Below, in pieces: positions 1 to 11,937 of a stretch of DNA of 64,000 bases (its first letter is position 1; every line of letters starts with the position of its first letter). The stretch is from Ferruginibacter sp. (lineage in GTDB: Bacteria; Bacteroidota; Bacteroidia; Chitinophagales; Chitinophagaceae). Location of the stretch: assembly GCA_014379625.1 (NCBI GenBank), contig JACMLJ010000041.1, positions 1 through 64,000 of the forward strand, read 5' to 3'. A program made the translations under genes and the position numbers. The notes beneath the pieces were generated by a model. That model did no database searches. It saw nothing but the letters and a program-made list of their open reading frames with translations, and was not told the origin of the DNA.

Positions 1-79
1 CGCCATTCAATGGGTACGAGCCATCATGATAATCATCCCAGGCACAACTGAAAACTCCTGCCTCGCAGGATTGTATTTT

Positions 80-1843
80 TTAAGGTTGAATATCATTTCC
101 GGTGGTAGCATAGAGGCCAATTAAAGCACCTGTGAAGCCACCCGCCACATTGGTTGAAAGAATGTCGCCCGATACTGTTCCGCCGAGGTTTTGATAATTA
201 CCAGTCCCATCAGCCGAATAATTGAACCTGTAATCGTCGCCCCGCGCCGCCACCTGTAATTGTAGAGGTTTTGAAATGTCGATTTTTGAACTGGCTACTA
301 CAGCAGTTGTACCCCTGGTAGTTTTCGCCAGAACCAGGTAATAATCATTCTCTTTTTTTGTTATGCCAAATACATAATTGAAACGCTCGCTCTGGTAGCA
401 CACAATGCCTGCCAGTTCTTTCTCTGTTTTTGGCGTGTATTTTAAGGTTACTGTGGCATCAAAAGTGGAATGTTGTTGCCTGTGAAATAAAGTGGAAGTA
501 GCCAATCTGGATTTTATGTTGGTTGCAAAAGCATTGATCGCAAGGCCATCTTTCAAGACACTGGTAAATTCCTCACGCGGTGCTCTTACACCAATCCATC
601 TGAAGTCGAGTTTTCCATTGGAGAAATTATCGATAAAGGTGAAATTGCCGTTGGGAAAAAAGCCGTTTTGGCCGGTCTGATTGGTAACATTTTCAGGCGT
701 TTTTAGCTTAGGCTTTAATGGCACAAGTCCGTTTTCAAATACAGGAAACTGGCCACTCCAGTCTACCGGAAGCATAAAGGTTTCCCGACCCGTATTTACC
801 AGGTCTTTTTCGTTGGGGTGAATCCCGAGGAACACACCATAGTATTTACCATCCGGACCTTCCACCAGGTCGGCATGGCCTGTCCAGTCCATTTTATTTT
901 TACGATCTTTTGGAAAATGCCGCTGTGTAAGTATAGGATTGGAAGGTGCGGGTATATAAGGCCCGGTAGGGCTATCACTTACAAAAATCACTTCGCTATG
1001 CCATCCGCCGGTACCGCCTTCGGCACACATCAAATAGTAGCGGCCATTTTTTTTATAGATATGTGGTCCTTCAATCCAAATGGGTTTTTGGCTAAGATCA
1101 ACACCGCCATTTACGATCATTTTTGAACTACCGGCTACCACCTGGTCTTTGTCAATATCGTATTCCCATATTTTTATGATTCGGTGTCCATTGTACCGCT
1201 CCTTTCCCCGGTCAGGTGCGTCGTTATGCACCAGGTATGCCTTGCCGTTATCATCAAAAAACAGCGATGGGTCGATACCGTCAAATTTCAGCTTGAAGGG
1301 GTCGCTCCATCCTTTCAATGGGTCTTTTGTTTTTACTACCATATTACCCATGCCGCCGGAGATCTGGGTGGTAATCATGTAAAAAGTTTGATTGGTGGTA
1401 TTGTATTTTATATCCGGAGCATAAATACCGGCCGATATGCCCGAACTGTCCACTTTTAATTGCGACCTCCGGTCAAGTACATGTCCAATCTGTTTCCAGT
1501 TTACCAGGTCGTTAGAGTGAAAAATAGGAACGCCGGGAAACATAGCAAATGAGGAGTTCACCAGATAATAATCCTTTCCTTTGCGGGTGATGCTTGGGTC
1601 GGGATAGCAGCCTTGCAGAATGGGTGTATAAAACTCATCCGCATTCAGGGGATTGTCGTTATAAATTTGATCGTTTCCCTTATAGCTAAACCTTGAAAAA
1701 ACCGGGGCGAACTTATCAGCCCTGTTGCTACTATTTGTAACCCTCAGGCTTTTTGTCTGTCCGGAGGCCGTTTCGGCCTCTACAATTATACCGGCATATA
1801 GCAATACCAACACATGCAAGACATGAATTTTGATTGTAAACAT
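80..1843 (-). CDS. GH43 family beta-xylosidase/alpha-L-arabinofuranosidase, secreted
   Basis: A 587-residue exported glycoside hydrolase of family 43. The N-terminus carries a hydrophobic signal (residues about 8-21). The five-bladed propeller has the expected acidic triad: general base D82 in YPDPSI, pKa modulator D191 in GIDPSLFFDD, and general acid E258 in WIEGPH. Residues from about 390 form a beta-sandwich like the C-terminal domain of GH43 xylosidases. Such enzymes release xylose or arabinose from xylan oligosaccharides. It is the last gene of a leftward trio with two esterases, which fits removal of esterified side groups and sugars. The protein stops at IGLYATTGNDIQP and lacks the Asp-Trp-Phe ending that usually closes this domain, so the C-terminus may be slightly eroded. 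The frame stays open beyond the stop to the window edge. Family call is firm; substrate is inferred. Confidence 0.9.
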   Translation of the reverse strand: MFTIKIHVLHVLVLLYAGIIVEAETASGQTKSLRVTNSSNRADKFAPVFSRFSYKGNDQIYNDNPLNADEFYTPILQGCYPDPSITRKGKDYYLVNSSFAMFPGVPIFHSNDLVNWKQIGHVLDRRSQLKVDSSGISAGIYAPDIKYNTTNQTFYMITTQISGGMGNMVVKTKDPLKGWSDPFKLKFDGIDPSLFFDDNGKAYLVHNDAPDRGKERYNGHRIIKIWEYDIDKDQVVAGSSKMIVNGGVDLSQKPIWIEGPHIYKKNGRYYLMCAEGGTGGWHSEVIFVSDSPTGPYIPAPSNPILTQRHFPKDRKNKMDWTGHADLVEGPDGKYYGVFLGIHPNEKDLVNTGRETFMLPVDWSGQFPVFENGLVPLKPKLKTPENVTNQTGQNGFFPNGNFTFIDNFSNGKLDFRWIGVRAPREEFTSVLKDGLAINAFATNIKSRLATSTLFHRQQHSTFDATVTLKYTPKTEKELAGIVCYQSERFNYVFGITKKENDYYLVLAKTTRGTTAVVASSKIDISKPLQLQVAARGDDYRFNYSADGTGNYQNLGGTVSGDILSTNVAGGFTGALIGLYATTGNDIQP

Positions 1844-1903
1844 TATTTTTATGATTGGTTCTTTAAAAGGTGAATGATGAAAAATACTTATGGCGATTTA
1901 TTG

Positions 1904-2734
1904 TCAGTACCCTTGCAGTGCCAGCATTTTGGCAGCATAGCGCCTGCCCAGTTCCCTATAGCCTGTAGCGCTAAAATGCAGCCTGTCTGCTACCCCTTCA
2001 CAACCGGTCGAAGGAATGATATAGGCCCTGGCAATGGTTTGCGGCAGGGTTGCAATGATCTTGTTCATACTGGCACAGGCCCCTTTTTGATCAGTTGCCA
2101 CCAGTTCCCCGGCGAGCAATGGTACCGAGCCGGCTTCCAGGCCCAGGTCTTTCAATAAGTTATCGTAAACACCTTTTACTTTTGCCGGCCAGAGTGTATC
2201 ACCGGTATTTGATTCACCCTGGTGTAGCAATATCCCTTTGATAACGCCGGCCTTCTGTGCCAGTTGAGCCATCTCCACTAACCGCTGGTAGGGATTGCCA
2301 TCGTATTCCTTTACCATGTTTTGCAGCCAGCCGGGAGCGGTGGCGACATAGGATTGGAAATTATTTTTGTCGAACAATTCAATTTTGCAACCCCCGACCG
2401 CAACATTGATTACGCCTACTTTTATATTTTTCGGAAGATTCTGCACCATGGTGCGACCAAAATAATCGGCAGGGCTCAGTCCGCTTCTGCACCGGCAAAG
2501 TGGTGGCAGAGCAGTGTACCATTGCCCCTTTACTCTTCCCAGGTTAGGGCAATCCACCGCCTCCAGCACCCGGAAACGTTTGTCGACGCCTATCGTATCC
2601 TGTTGCTGAAACCTTGCACTGCCTTCCATATTGGATTGTCCTAAACTCAGGTAGATGTGGAAGTTGGAATCCTGCGAAGAACCATTGATGCTGTAAATCA
2701 TTATCATCAACACGGACAGTATCTTTATTTTCAT
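1904..2734 (-). CDS. SGNH-type acetyl esterase (SASA/CE6-like)
   Basis: A 276-residue secreted esterase of the sialate-O-acetylesterase-like (SASA, DUF303) SGNH group, as in CE6 acetylxylan esterases. The signal peptide spans about residues 1-20. The nucleophile block is LGQSNMEG with Ser34, the GESN block (LLHQGESN) lies near the middle, and the Asp-His pair is D250/H253 in DRLHFSATGY. Length is normal for a single-domain member. It would remove O-acetyl groups from xylose residues, opening the chain to glycosidases. It lies 35 bases downstream of the double CE1 esterase and 60 bases upstream of the GH43 in the direction of transcription, so the three probably share a transcript. Catalytic motifs are read directly; the xylan substrate comes from context. 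Confidence 0.85.
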   Translation of the reverse strand: MKIKILSVLMIMIYSINGSSQDSNFHIYLSLGQSNMEGSARFQQQDTIGVDKRFRVLEAVDCPNLGRVKGQWYTALPPLCRCRSGLSPADYFGRTMVQNLPKNIKVGVINVAVGGCKIELFDKNNFQSYVATAPGWLQNMVKEYDGNPYQRLVEMAQLAQKAGVIKGILLHQGESNTGDTLWPAKVKGVYDNLLKDLGLEAGSVPLLAGELVATDQKGACASMNKIIATLPQTIARAYIIPSTGCEGVADRLHFSATGYRELGRRYAAKMLALQGY

Positions 2735-2769
2735 ATTTTTTGATTGATAGAATCTATTTGTAGGGGCGA

Positions 2770-5635
<2,866 letters not shown>

Positions 5636-7567
5636 ATGAACAAACGATTCGCTACTGTATGTTATTGTATTGCTTTAGCCTGCATCAATAACTTAACTGC
5701 GCAAATAAAACTGCCTGCAATCATCCGGGACAGTATGATCCTGCAAAGGGATACAAAAGTAAATATCTGGGGCTGGGCATCGCCTGGTGAAAAAATTACG
5801 GTTACCCTCGCTAACAAAAAAATAACCACTACCGCAGATGCTGGCGGCCACTGGAAAACCAGCCTCGCCCCCATGAAAGCAGGCGGTCCCCACAAGATTC
5901 AATTATCCGGGAAAAATAAAATCACCCTGAACAATGTGCTTTTTGGCGATGTCTGGTTTTGCAGCGGACAAAGCAATATGGTGCACCAGCTAAACATTCA
6001 TGATGTTATTTATGCAAAAGAAATTGCAACAGCCAACTACCCTGACATCCGGCAGTTTTGGGTTGCCAATTCCAGCAACATGCAGGCACCTCAAAATGAT
6101 TTTGCGGGGGGCAACTGGCAGCCCGCTGTTGGGGAAAAACTAAGGCCATTTTCTGCAGTTGCTTATTTTTTTGCAAAGAAGATCTATGATGAATACCATG
6201 TTCCCATTGGCATTATTAATGCCTCGGTTGGGGGCACACCTGCAGAAGCCTGGATCAGCGAGGAGGGATTAAAAGATTTTACCAACCTTATTTCGGTCAT
6301 CCGAAAAAACAAAGATACCGCCTATATAAACAGCTTCAGCACAAACAGGGGAGGCATGGGACCAAGACAACCAACCGACCTGGGATTAACCGGTGAAAAG
6401 AAATGGTTTGATGGAAGCTATGAACCCAAAGGCTGGAGATCGATCAACATACCCGGCTATTGGGAAGACCAGGGCCTTAAGGACCTTAACGGGGTTGTTT
6501 GGTACAGAAGAATAATTAAACTTCCCGGCGCGATGGCTGGTAAACAGGCAAGACTTTTTTTAGGAAGAATTGTTGATACGGATGAATTATATATCAACGG
6601 ACAACAAGTCGGAAACACCGCTTATCAATACCCCCAACGACGCTATACTGTTCCCGCAGGTCTTTTAAAAGAAGGAAACAATTTATTGGTGATACGGGTT
6701 TCCAATACCTCCGGCAAAGGTGGCTTTGTGCCTGATAAACCTTATTGTCTTTTTGCTGGTGCTGATACGGTTGACCTGAAAGGAACCTGGCAGTACAAGG
6801 TTGGCAATGTGTTTCAGCCCTTACCTCGTGGCGGAATGGGTGGTGGAATAGCAGGACAAAACCAACCTGCAGCCCTGTACAATGCCATGGTAGCACCGGT
6901 AATCAATTACACGATCAAAGGTTTTTGCTGGTACCAGGGTGAAAGCAATGCCGGTAACCCCAGGGAATATGCGCAATTGATGCCTGCCCTGATCAACGAC
7001 TGGCGGACCAAATGGAAGCTTGGTACCCTTCCCTACCTGTTTGTGCAACTGCCTAATTTTATGGACTACAATTACCTGCCGTCGGAAAGCAGCTGGGCCA
7101 TGTTACGGGAATCGCAATTCAAATTACTGTCTGTACCCAATACGGCGATGGCAGTTGCCATCGACCTGGGAGAATGGAATGATATTCACCCCGACCGCAA
7201 AAAGGAAATAGGTGAAAGACTGGCCCTGGGTGCATTAAAACTTGCTTATAACAAAGACATCGTTTACTCAGGACCGTTATACCGATCTTCGGCGATAGAA
7301 GGAAATAAAATAAGCATTTATTTTACAAGTACAGGTAGTGGCCTGACCACAAATGACGGGGAAGCGCCTGCAGAATTTGCAATTGCCGGGGCTGACAAAA
7401 AGTTTATCTGGGCAAAAACCAGGATTGTAGGTGATAACATCATTGTGTGGAATGATACGATTACCGAGCCCTTGTATGCGCGCTATGCCTGGGCTGATAA
7501 CCCGGTAAATCCCAATGTGTACAATAAAGACGGGCTGCCGGCCTCGCCTTTCAGAACAGATCAATAA
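5636..7567 (+). CDS. SASA-domain acetyl esterase with jelly-roll insertion (CE20-like)
   Basis: A 643-residue secreted sialate-O-acetylesterase-type protein. After the signal peptide (residues 1-23) comes a small beta domain, then the SGNH core split by an insertion. Nucleophile S113 sits in CSGQSN, the oxyanion block is NASVGG (about 195-200), WYQGESNAG follows at about 432-440, and the Asp/His pair is D516/H518 in NDIHPDRK. Residues about 255-395 form a GH2-type sugar-binding jelly roll (WYRRIIKLP, VDTDELYINGQQVG) inserted in the esterase. This architecture matches the long SASA enzymes placed in CE20, several of which deacetylate xylan or xyloglucan oligosaccharides. It opens the rightward operon. 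Family and catalytic residues are clear; the exact ester is inferred. Confidence 0.87.
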   Translation: MNKRFATVCYCIALACINNLTAQIKLPAIIRDSMILQRDTKVNIWGWASPGEKITVTLANKKITTTADAGGHWKTSLAPMKAGGPHKIQLSGKNKITLNNVLFGDVWFCSGQSNMVHQLNIHDVIYAKEIATANYPDIRQFWVANSSNMQAPQNDFAGGNWQPAVGEKLRPFSAVAYFFAKKIYDEYHVPIGIINASVGGTPAEAWISEEGLKDFTNLISVIRKNKDTAYINSFSTNRGGMGPRQPTDLGLTGEKKWFDGSYEPKGWRSINIPGYWEDQGLKDLNGVVWYRRIIKLPGAMAGKQARLFLGRIVDTDELYINGQQVGNTAYQYPQRRYTVPAGLLKEGNNLLVIRVSNTSGKGGFVPDKPYCLFAGADTVDLKGTWQYKVGNVFQPLPRGGMGGGIAGQNQPAALYNAMVAPVINYTIKGFCWYQGESNAGNPREYAQLMPALINDWRTKWKLGTLPYLFVQLPNFMDYNYLPSESSWAMLRESQFKLLSVPNTAMAVAIDLGEWNDIHPDRKKEIGERLALGALKLAYNKDIVYSGPLYRSSAIEGNKISIYFTSTGSGLTTNDGEAPAEFAIAGADKKFIWAKTRIVGDNIIVWNDTITEPLYARYAWADNPVNPNVYNKDGLPASPFRTDQ

Positions 7568-7600
7568 ATAGCCATCATCGCATTCAAATAAAGTCAAAAG

Positions 7601-7770
7601 AACCGTAGCCTGACCATTGGTGCTTTACAGGGAGCTTATTCAATTATCTTAAGAAGAGGATTTTCAACATCCTGCTGGTATCCAAAAAAAATGGAGTTGG
7701 CGCCGGAACAGGCAAGGCAGATAAAGAAATAAAGTATACCGGGAAAAACCTCGTCGTAAAAATGAATTAG
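7601..7770 (+). pseudogene. Fossil C-terminal tail of a GH31 alpha-xylosidase/glucosidase (DUF5110)
   Basis: Translation from 7601 reads NRSLTIGALQGAYSII, then one base is missing near 7646-7648, and the frame from 7648 continues LKKRIFNILLVSKKNG and ends EIKYTGKNLVVKMN with a stop at 7768-7770. RxLTIGAxQG followed by a hydrophobic strand and a terminal KxxxYxGKxxxVKxN is the usual end of the DUF5110 domain closing many GH31 enzymes. No start, catalytic domain or signal peptide remains. The intact GH31 at 39592-41970 ends differently, so this is not its copy. It indicates that a GH31 once stood between the esterase and the GH127. Confidence 0.72.
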
Positions 7771-7805
7771 TAAATTATTTTTAGACTACATGACAAGTTA
7801 TAAAT

Positions 7806-10208
7806 ATGAAAAAAGTTAGTTCAGTCCTCGGTTTAGTAATCAGCCTGCTGCTGATAGGCAGTGATTTAAATGCCCAGCGAAATTTATATACGAACGAATT
7901 TCCTGTAAGCGATGTAAAATTATTGGAAAGTCCATTCAAACATGCCCGTGACCTCAACATTCAAACCTTGTTAAAGTATGATGTAGATCGTCTGTTAGCA
8001 GGTTACAGAAAGGAAGCAGGTTTGCCCGAAAAAGCAAAAATTTACCCCAACTGGGATGGCCTGGATGGACATGTGGGCGGACATTATTTATCGGCCCTCG
8101 CGATGAATTATGCTGCTACCGGAAATACGGAATGCAAAAAACGTATGGATTATATGATTGCTGAACTGAAAGCCTGCCAGGATGCAAATGGGCTCAATAA
8201 TCCTGGTTGGGGAAAAGGCTATGCGGGTGCCGTACCCAATGGGAAAAAAATATGGAGCGGTTTTCAGCAAGGCGATTTTGCGGCTTTCAGAGCTGCCTGG
8301 GTACCCTGGTACAATGTTCATAAAATGTATGCCGGACTGAGAGATGCCTGGGTGTATACAGGAAACAATGCCGCCAAAGACCTATTTCTAAAATTCTGTG
8401 ATTGGGGTATCAACATAATCGCCAGGCTTACAGATGTACAGATGCAAATCATGCTTGACAACGAGCATGGCGGCATGAACGAAACCTTTGCTGATGCTTA
8501 CCAAATAACCGGGGATGAAAAGTATTTAATAGCGGCGAAGCGGTTTTCTCACAACATGTTACTGGATGCCATGGCTGCGGGAAAAGACAACCTGGATAAT
8601 AAACACGCCAATACACAGGTACCAAAGGCGGTCGGTTTTGAACGCATCGGGGAACTCGCTCATAATGCCACCTATAAAAATGCGGGCAGATTTTTTTGGG
8701 AAACAGTTACGGGTAAACGCAGCCTGGCTTTTGGTGGTAACAGCCGTAGGGAATTTTTTCCGGGTGTAGCAGCTTCCTATGATTTTGTGAATGATGTGGA
8801 AGGGCCTGAGTCATGTAATTCATATAATATGCTTAAGCTAACCGAAGATCTTTTCAGGGTGCATCCATCGGCTCAATATGCAGATTACTACGAAAGAACT
8901 TTATACAATCACATACTCTCCACCCAGCACCCTGAACATGGCGGCTATGTATATTTTACGCCGGCACGTCCACGTCATTACCGGGTTTATTCTTCCCCCA
9001 ATGAGGGTATGTGGTGCTGCGTGGGTAGTGGCATGGAAAACCATGGAAAGTACAACCAGTTTATTTACACCAGTTCAAAAAATTCTTTGTACCTGAATCT
9101 TTTCATCGCCTCGGAATTAAACTGGAAGGAAAAGAAAATCAAACTAAGACAGCAAACACTGTTTCCTTACGAAGAGCAGACAAAGCTGACTATCACGGAA
9201 GGCAGCTCAAGCTTTGCATTGATGATCCGCTACCCATCCTGGGTAAAGGAGGGTGCTTTAAAGATTACAGTAAACGGCAAAGTGGTTTCGCAGGCAGGTC
9301 AGCCATCATCTTATATCGCACTAAATCGTTTATGGAAAAAGGGAGATGTGGTAACTATACAATTGCCCATGCACAACAGTATTGAACACCTGCCCAATGT
9401 ACCCAATTACATTGCCCTGATGCATGGTCCCATTTTGCTGGGCGCAAAAACGGGAACAGAAGATTTAAAGGGATTGGTGGCAGGAGATAGCAGGTGGGGA
9501 CATATAGCAGGCGGTAAAAAACTGCCGGTAGACAAAGCGCCGGTTATCATCGAAAACGATCTCTCTTCACTTGCCGCCAGGCTGAAGCCTGTTCCGGGCA
9601 AGGCATTGACTTTTACTGCGCCGGGTATTAAAATGGTCAACCCCATCGATGTGGTTTTCCAACCATTTTACACCATACATGATGCCCGGTACATGGTGTA
9701 TTGGATGACATTGAGCGATTCGCAGTCTCGTGGCTACCTTGATTCATTGACCATCATCGAGCAGCAAAAACTCGAGCTTGAAAAACGCACCATCGATTTT
9801 GTAGCCCCGGGCGAACAACAACCTGAAGCGGATCATTTCATACAAAAAGAAAATTCGAATACAGGGAATTACCTGGATGAGTTTTGGCGTGATGCCCGTA
9901 ACGGGGGCTGGTTCAGTTATAGTTTATCTACCCGCAATCAACCTGAGCTAAGCCTGGTTGTGCGCTACTGGGGAAATGAAAGAGGCAACAAAACATTTGA
10001 CATCTTTATCGACGATGAAAAACTTGTTACAGAAAATATCAGCGACAAATGGAACCAGCAAAAATTCCAGGATGTGGTGTACCCCATTCCGGCTTCCATG
10101 CTTAATAGTAAAGAACGCATCCGGGTAAAATTCCAATCAAAAACCGGAGGCAGTGCGGGTGCTGTTTATTACGTAAGGTTGACAGTTAAGAAAGCCGTTA
10201 ATTTATAA
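7806..10208 (+). CDS. GH127 beta-L-arabinofuranosidase-like enzyme, secreted
   Basis: An 800-residue exported protein of the GH127 (DUF1680) family. The signal peptide covers residues 1-24. The (alpha/alpha)6 core includes GLDGHVGGHYLSA (about 86-97) and DNEHGGMNE (about 218-226). The zinc/catalytic set of the HypBA1 type is present in order: E335 and C337 in GPESCNSYN, and C404-C405 in GMWCCVGSG. C404 aligns with the catalytic cysteine. C-terminal residues (about 540-800) form beta domains of the kind annotated DUF4986/DUF6805. Known members cleave beta-L-arabinofuranose and related linkages. In this locus it would remove arabinose-type decorations from xylan or arabinogalactan-like side chains. 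It follows the GH31 fossil by 35 bases. Confidence 0.9.
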   Translation: MKKVSSVLGLVISLLLIGSDLNAQRNLYTNEFPVSDVKLLESPFKHARDLNIQTLLKYDVDRLLAGYRKEAGLPEKAKIYPNWDGLDGHVGGHYLSALAMNYAATGNTECKKRMDYMIAELKACQDANGLNNPGWGKGYAGAVPNGKKIWSGFQQGDFAAFRAAWVPWYNVHKMYAGLRDAWVYTGNNAAKDLFLKFCDWGINIIARLTDVQMQIMLDNEHGGMNETFADAYQITGDEKYLIAAKRFSHNMLLDAMAAGKDNLDNKHANTQVPKAVGFERIGELAHNATYKNAGRFFWETVTGKRSLAFGGNSRREFFPGVAASYDFVNDVEGPESCNSYNMLKLTEDLFRVHPSAQYADYYERTLYNHILSTQHPEHGGYVYFTPARPRHYRVYSSPNEGMWCCVGSGMENHGKYNQFIYTSSKNSLYLNLFIASELNWKEKKIKLRQQTLFPYEEQTKLTITEGSSSFALMIRYPSWVKEGALKITVNGKVVSQAGQPSSYIALNRLWKKGDVVTIQLPMHNSIEHLPNVPNYIALMHGPILLGAKTGTEDLKGLVAGDSRWGHIAGGKKLPVDKAPVIIENDLSSLAARLKPVPGKALTFTAPGIKMVNPIDVVFQPFYTIHDARYMVYWMTLSDSQSRGYLDSLTIIEQQKLELEKRTIDFVAPGEQQPEADHFIQKENSNTGNYLDEFWRDARNGGWFSYSLSTRNQPELSLVVRYWGNERGNKTFDIFIDDEKLVTENISDKWNQQKFQDVVYPIPASMLNSKERIRVKFQSKTGGSAGAVYYVRLTVKKAVNL

Positions 10209-10346
10209 TCGTCCTTTATAATAACTGCTAATGAGACCATATCCATAGGTGGAAATGATCGTCGCTCCTGGTGGAGAACAGCAGATAATTACTTAAACCT
10301 CACTACAGGAATTTTTAAAGAACTGTTATCAAAATTATTTTCTTAA
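10209..10346 (+). pseudogene. Possible fossil gene tail downstream of GH127
   Basis: Right after the GH127 TAA the same frame stays open for 45 codons to a stop at 10344-10346. It encodes a protein-like tail (TISIGGNDRRSWWRTADN, then LTTGIFKELLSKLFS). There is no start codon and no recognised family. Composition resembles genuine coding sequence, so the remains of a deleted gene are more likely than a GH127 extension. Confidence 0.35.
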
Positions 10347-10363
10347 TACTTAAAATTAAAGCC

Positions 10364-11665
10364 TTGATACGATTAAGATTTATCCTGCATTGTAAAAAGC
10401 ATTTATTGCCCGTGCTTGCTTTGATGTTACTATTTCCTATTTTAGGTGATGCCCAAAACAAACAAAAAAAAGAAAAGGCGAATGGGAAACCGGCCGCCCT
10501 CACAGGTGTTTATAAAAACTATTTCAGGGAAGCCGGTTACAGCCAGGCGGAAATAGATAAGAAACTGTCGAAAGCCTACTACGATATTTTTGAAGGCCCC
10601 AAACGAGTGTATTTTCAAGTGGGTGATTCCATGGGATATGTGTCGGATCTGAAAAATCATGATGCCCGAACAGAAGGACTTTCCTACGGTATGATGATCG
10701 CTGTGCAGTTGTCAAAAAAAGATGTTTTCGACCGGATATGGAGATGGTCTAAAAAATACCTGCAACACCAGGAAAGCCCGCGGGAAGGATATTTTGCCTG
10801 GAGCATCAATACCACCACTATGAAGAAAAATTCGGAAGGATCAGCTTCAGACGGGGAATTGTACTACATCACAAGCCTGTTATTTGCTGCTAACAAATGG
10901 GGCAATAAAACCGGCATCGACTACTACGCTGAGGCAAGAAGAATATTGGATGCCATGTGGAAGAAAGATGGCACAGACAATATTTACAACCTCATCAATA
11001 CAGATCATAAACAGATCAGTTTTGTGCCTGAGGGTTCCAGTTACACCTGGACCGACCCCTCCTACCACCTGCCCGCATTCTATGAAGTATGGGCCCACTA
11101 TGCCAAAGACGGGCACGAACAGTTTTATAAGGATTGTGCTGATACATCCAGAGCATTTTTGCAGCGTACCTGTCATCCGGTAACAGGCCTCAACCCCGAC
11201 TATGCTGAATTTAGCGGTGCGCCACACAACACCCGCTGGGCACCGGTTGCTTTCCGTTATGATTCATGGAGGGTGCCCATGAATATTTCGATGGACTATG
11301 CCTGGTTTGGAAAAGATAAACGCTGGCAGCAGGACTATGCGATACGTCTTCAGAACTTTCTTCGCTCGAAAGGTATGGACAGCTTCGATGACCAGTTCAA
11401 CCTCGATGGATCCAAACCGGATTTCATTCTGCTGGCCGGGGGCTTCAAAAAACTCAGGCATTCTATCGGCCTGGTGGCCACGGCGGCAACAACGTCCATG
11501 ATTCACAACGATAAAACCGCTGACTTTGTACATGCTTTATGGAATTCAAAGCTCCAGCCCTATGAGGACGGCTATTTTGATCCTTATTACGATGGACTGA
11601 TGTATTTATTCGGCCTGATGCACCTGAGTGGCAATTACCAGATCATACAACCCAATAAGTACTAA
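10364..11665 (+). CDS. GH8 reducing-end xylose-releasing exo-oligoxylanase-like enzyme
   Basis: A 433-residue family 8 glycoside hydrolase with an N-terminal signal (hydrophobic residues about 14-28, GDAQ cleavage region). The (alpha/alpha)6 barrel shows the proton donor E104 in RTEGLSYGMM, a conserved Asp163 in ASDGELYY, and the base candidate D300 in RYDSWRVPMN. Length and sequence style match reducing-end xylose-releasing exo-oligoxylanases (Rex) more than endo-cellulases, so it probably trims xylo-oligosaccharides in the periplasm. The start is a TTG: no in-frame ATG exists between the upstream stop at 10316 and residue 21, and the TTG start gives a complete signal peptide. Rex versus endoxylanase activity cannot be settled from sequence reading alone. 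Confidence 0.86.
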   Translation: MIRLRFILHCKKHLLPVLALMLLFPILGDAQNKQKKEKANGKPAALTGVYKNYFREAGYSQAEIDKKLSKAYYDIFEGPKRVYFQVGDSMGYVSDLKNHDARTEGLSYGMMIAVQLSKKDVFDRIWRWSKKYLQHQESPREGYFAWSINTTTMKKNSEGSASDGELYYITSLLFAANKWGNKTGIDYYAEARRILDAMWKKDGTDNIYNLINTDHKQISFVPEGSSYTWTDPSYHLPAFYEVWAHYAKDGHEQFYKDCADTSRAFLQRTCHPVTGLNPDYAEFSGAPHNTRWAPVAFRYDSWRVPMNISMDYAWFGKDKRWQQDYAIRLQNFLRSKGMDSFDDQFNLDGSKPDFILLAGGFKKLRHSIGLVATAATTSMIHNDKTADFVHALWNSKLQPYEDGYFDPYYDGLMYLFGLMHLSGNYQIIQPNKY

Positions 11666-11708
11666 TATCCTACACGCATAAACGCATTTTGCACATACTA
11701 ATAACCAG

Positions 11709-11901
11709 ATTATTAAAAAGCTATTATTTGTCCTGGCCGGCATGTTATTTTTTAATGTGCTTGTGGAGGGACAGGATATTGTAAAACCGGCAATACTGGG
11801 TTTTTGCTATGCTACGTGAAAGCATTGCCCATGGCAACATTGATACGATCTCCTACACATCAAAGACAGTAGACAGCAAACGGGTAGCAGCTTTTACTGC
11901 C
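11709..11901 (+). pseudogene. Fossil N-terminus of a secreted CE1 esterase
   Basis: The frame from 11709 gives a signal peptide (IIKKLLFVLAGMLFFNVLV) and then QDIVKPAILGF before a TGA at 11817. One frame over, from 11812, the reading resumes as SIAHGNIDTISYTSKTVDSK and fades by about 11901. The intact CE1 at 2770-4851 has [17 protein letters not shown] at the matching place, so this is the beginning of a paralogous CE1 esterase. The start codon is lost and no catalytic serine region remains. Confidence 0.68.
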
Positions 11902-11937
11902 ATTAAATATCGAATTGACAACATGTATCTTCCATAA

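Noticed and set aside
1..79. Open frame beyond the stop of the first GH43 as a separate gene
   Set aside because: Only 26 codons are visible before the window edge and no family can be recognised.
10206..10346. Programmed stop readthrough or recoding after GH127 (and similarly after the GH43 at 23147)
   Set aside because: No recoding element is visible, the upstream proteins are complete, and fossil tails are common in this block; frame agreement can be chance.
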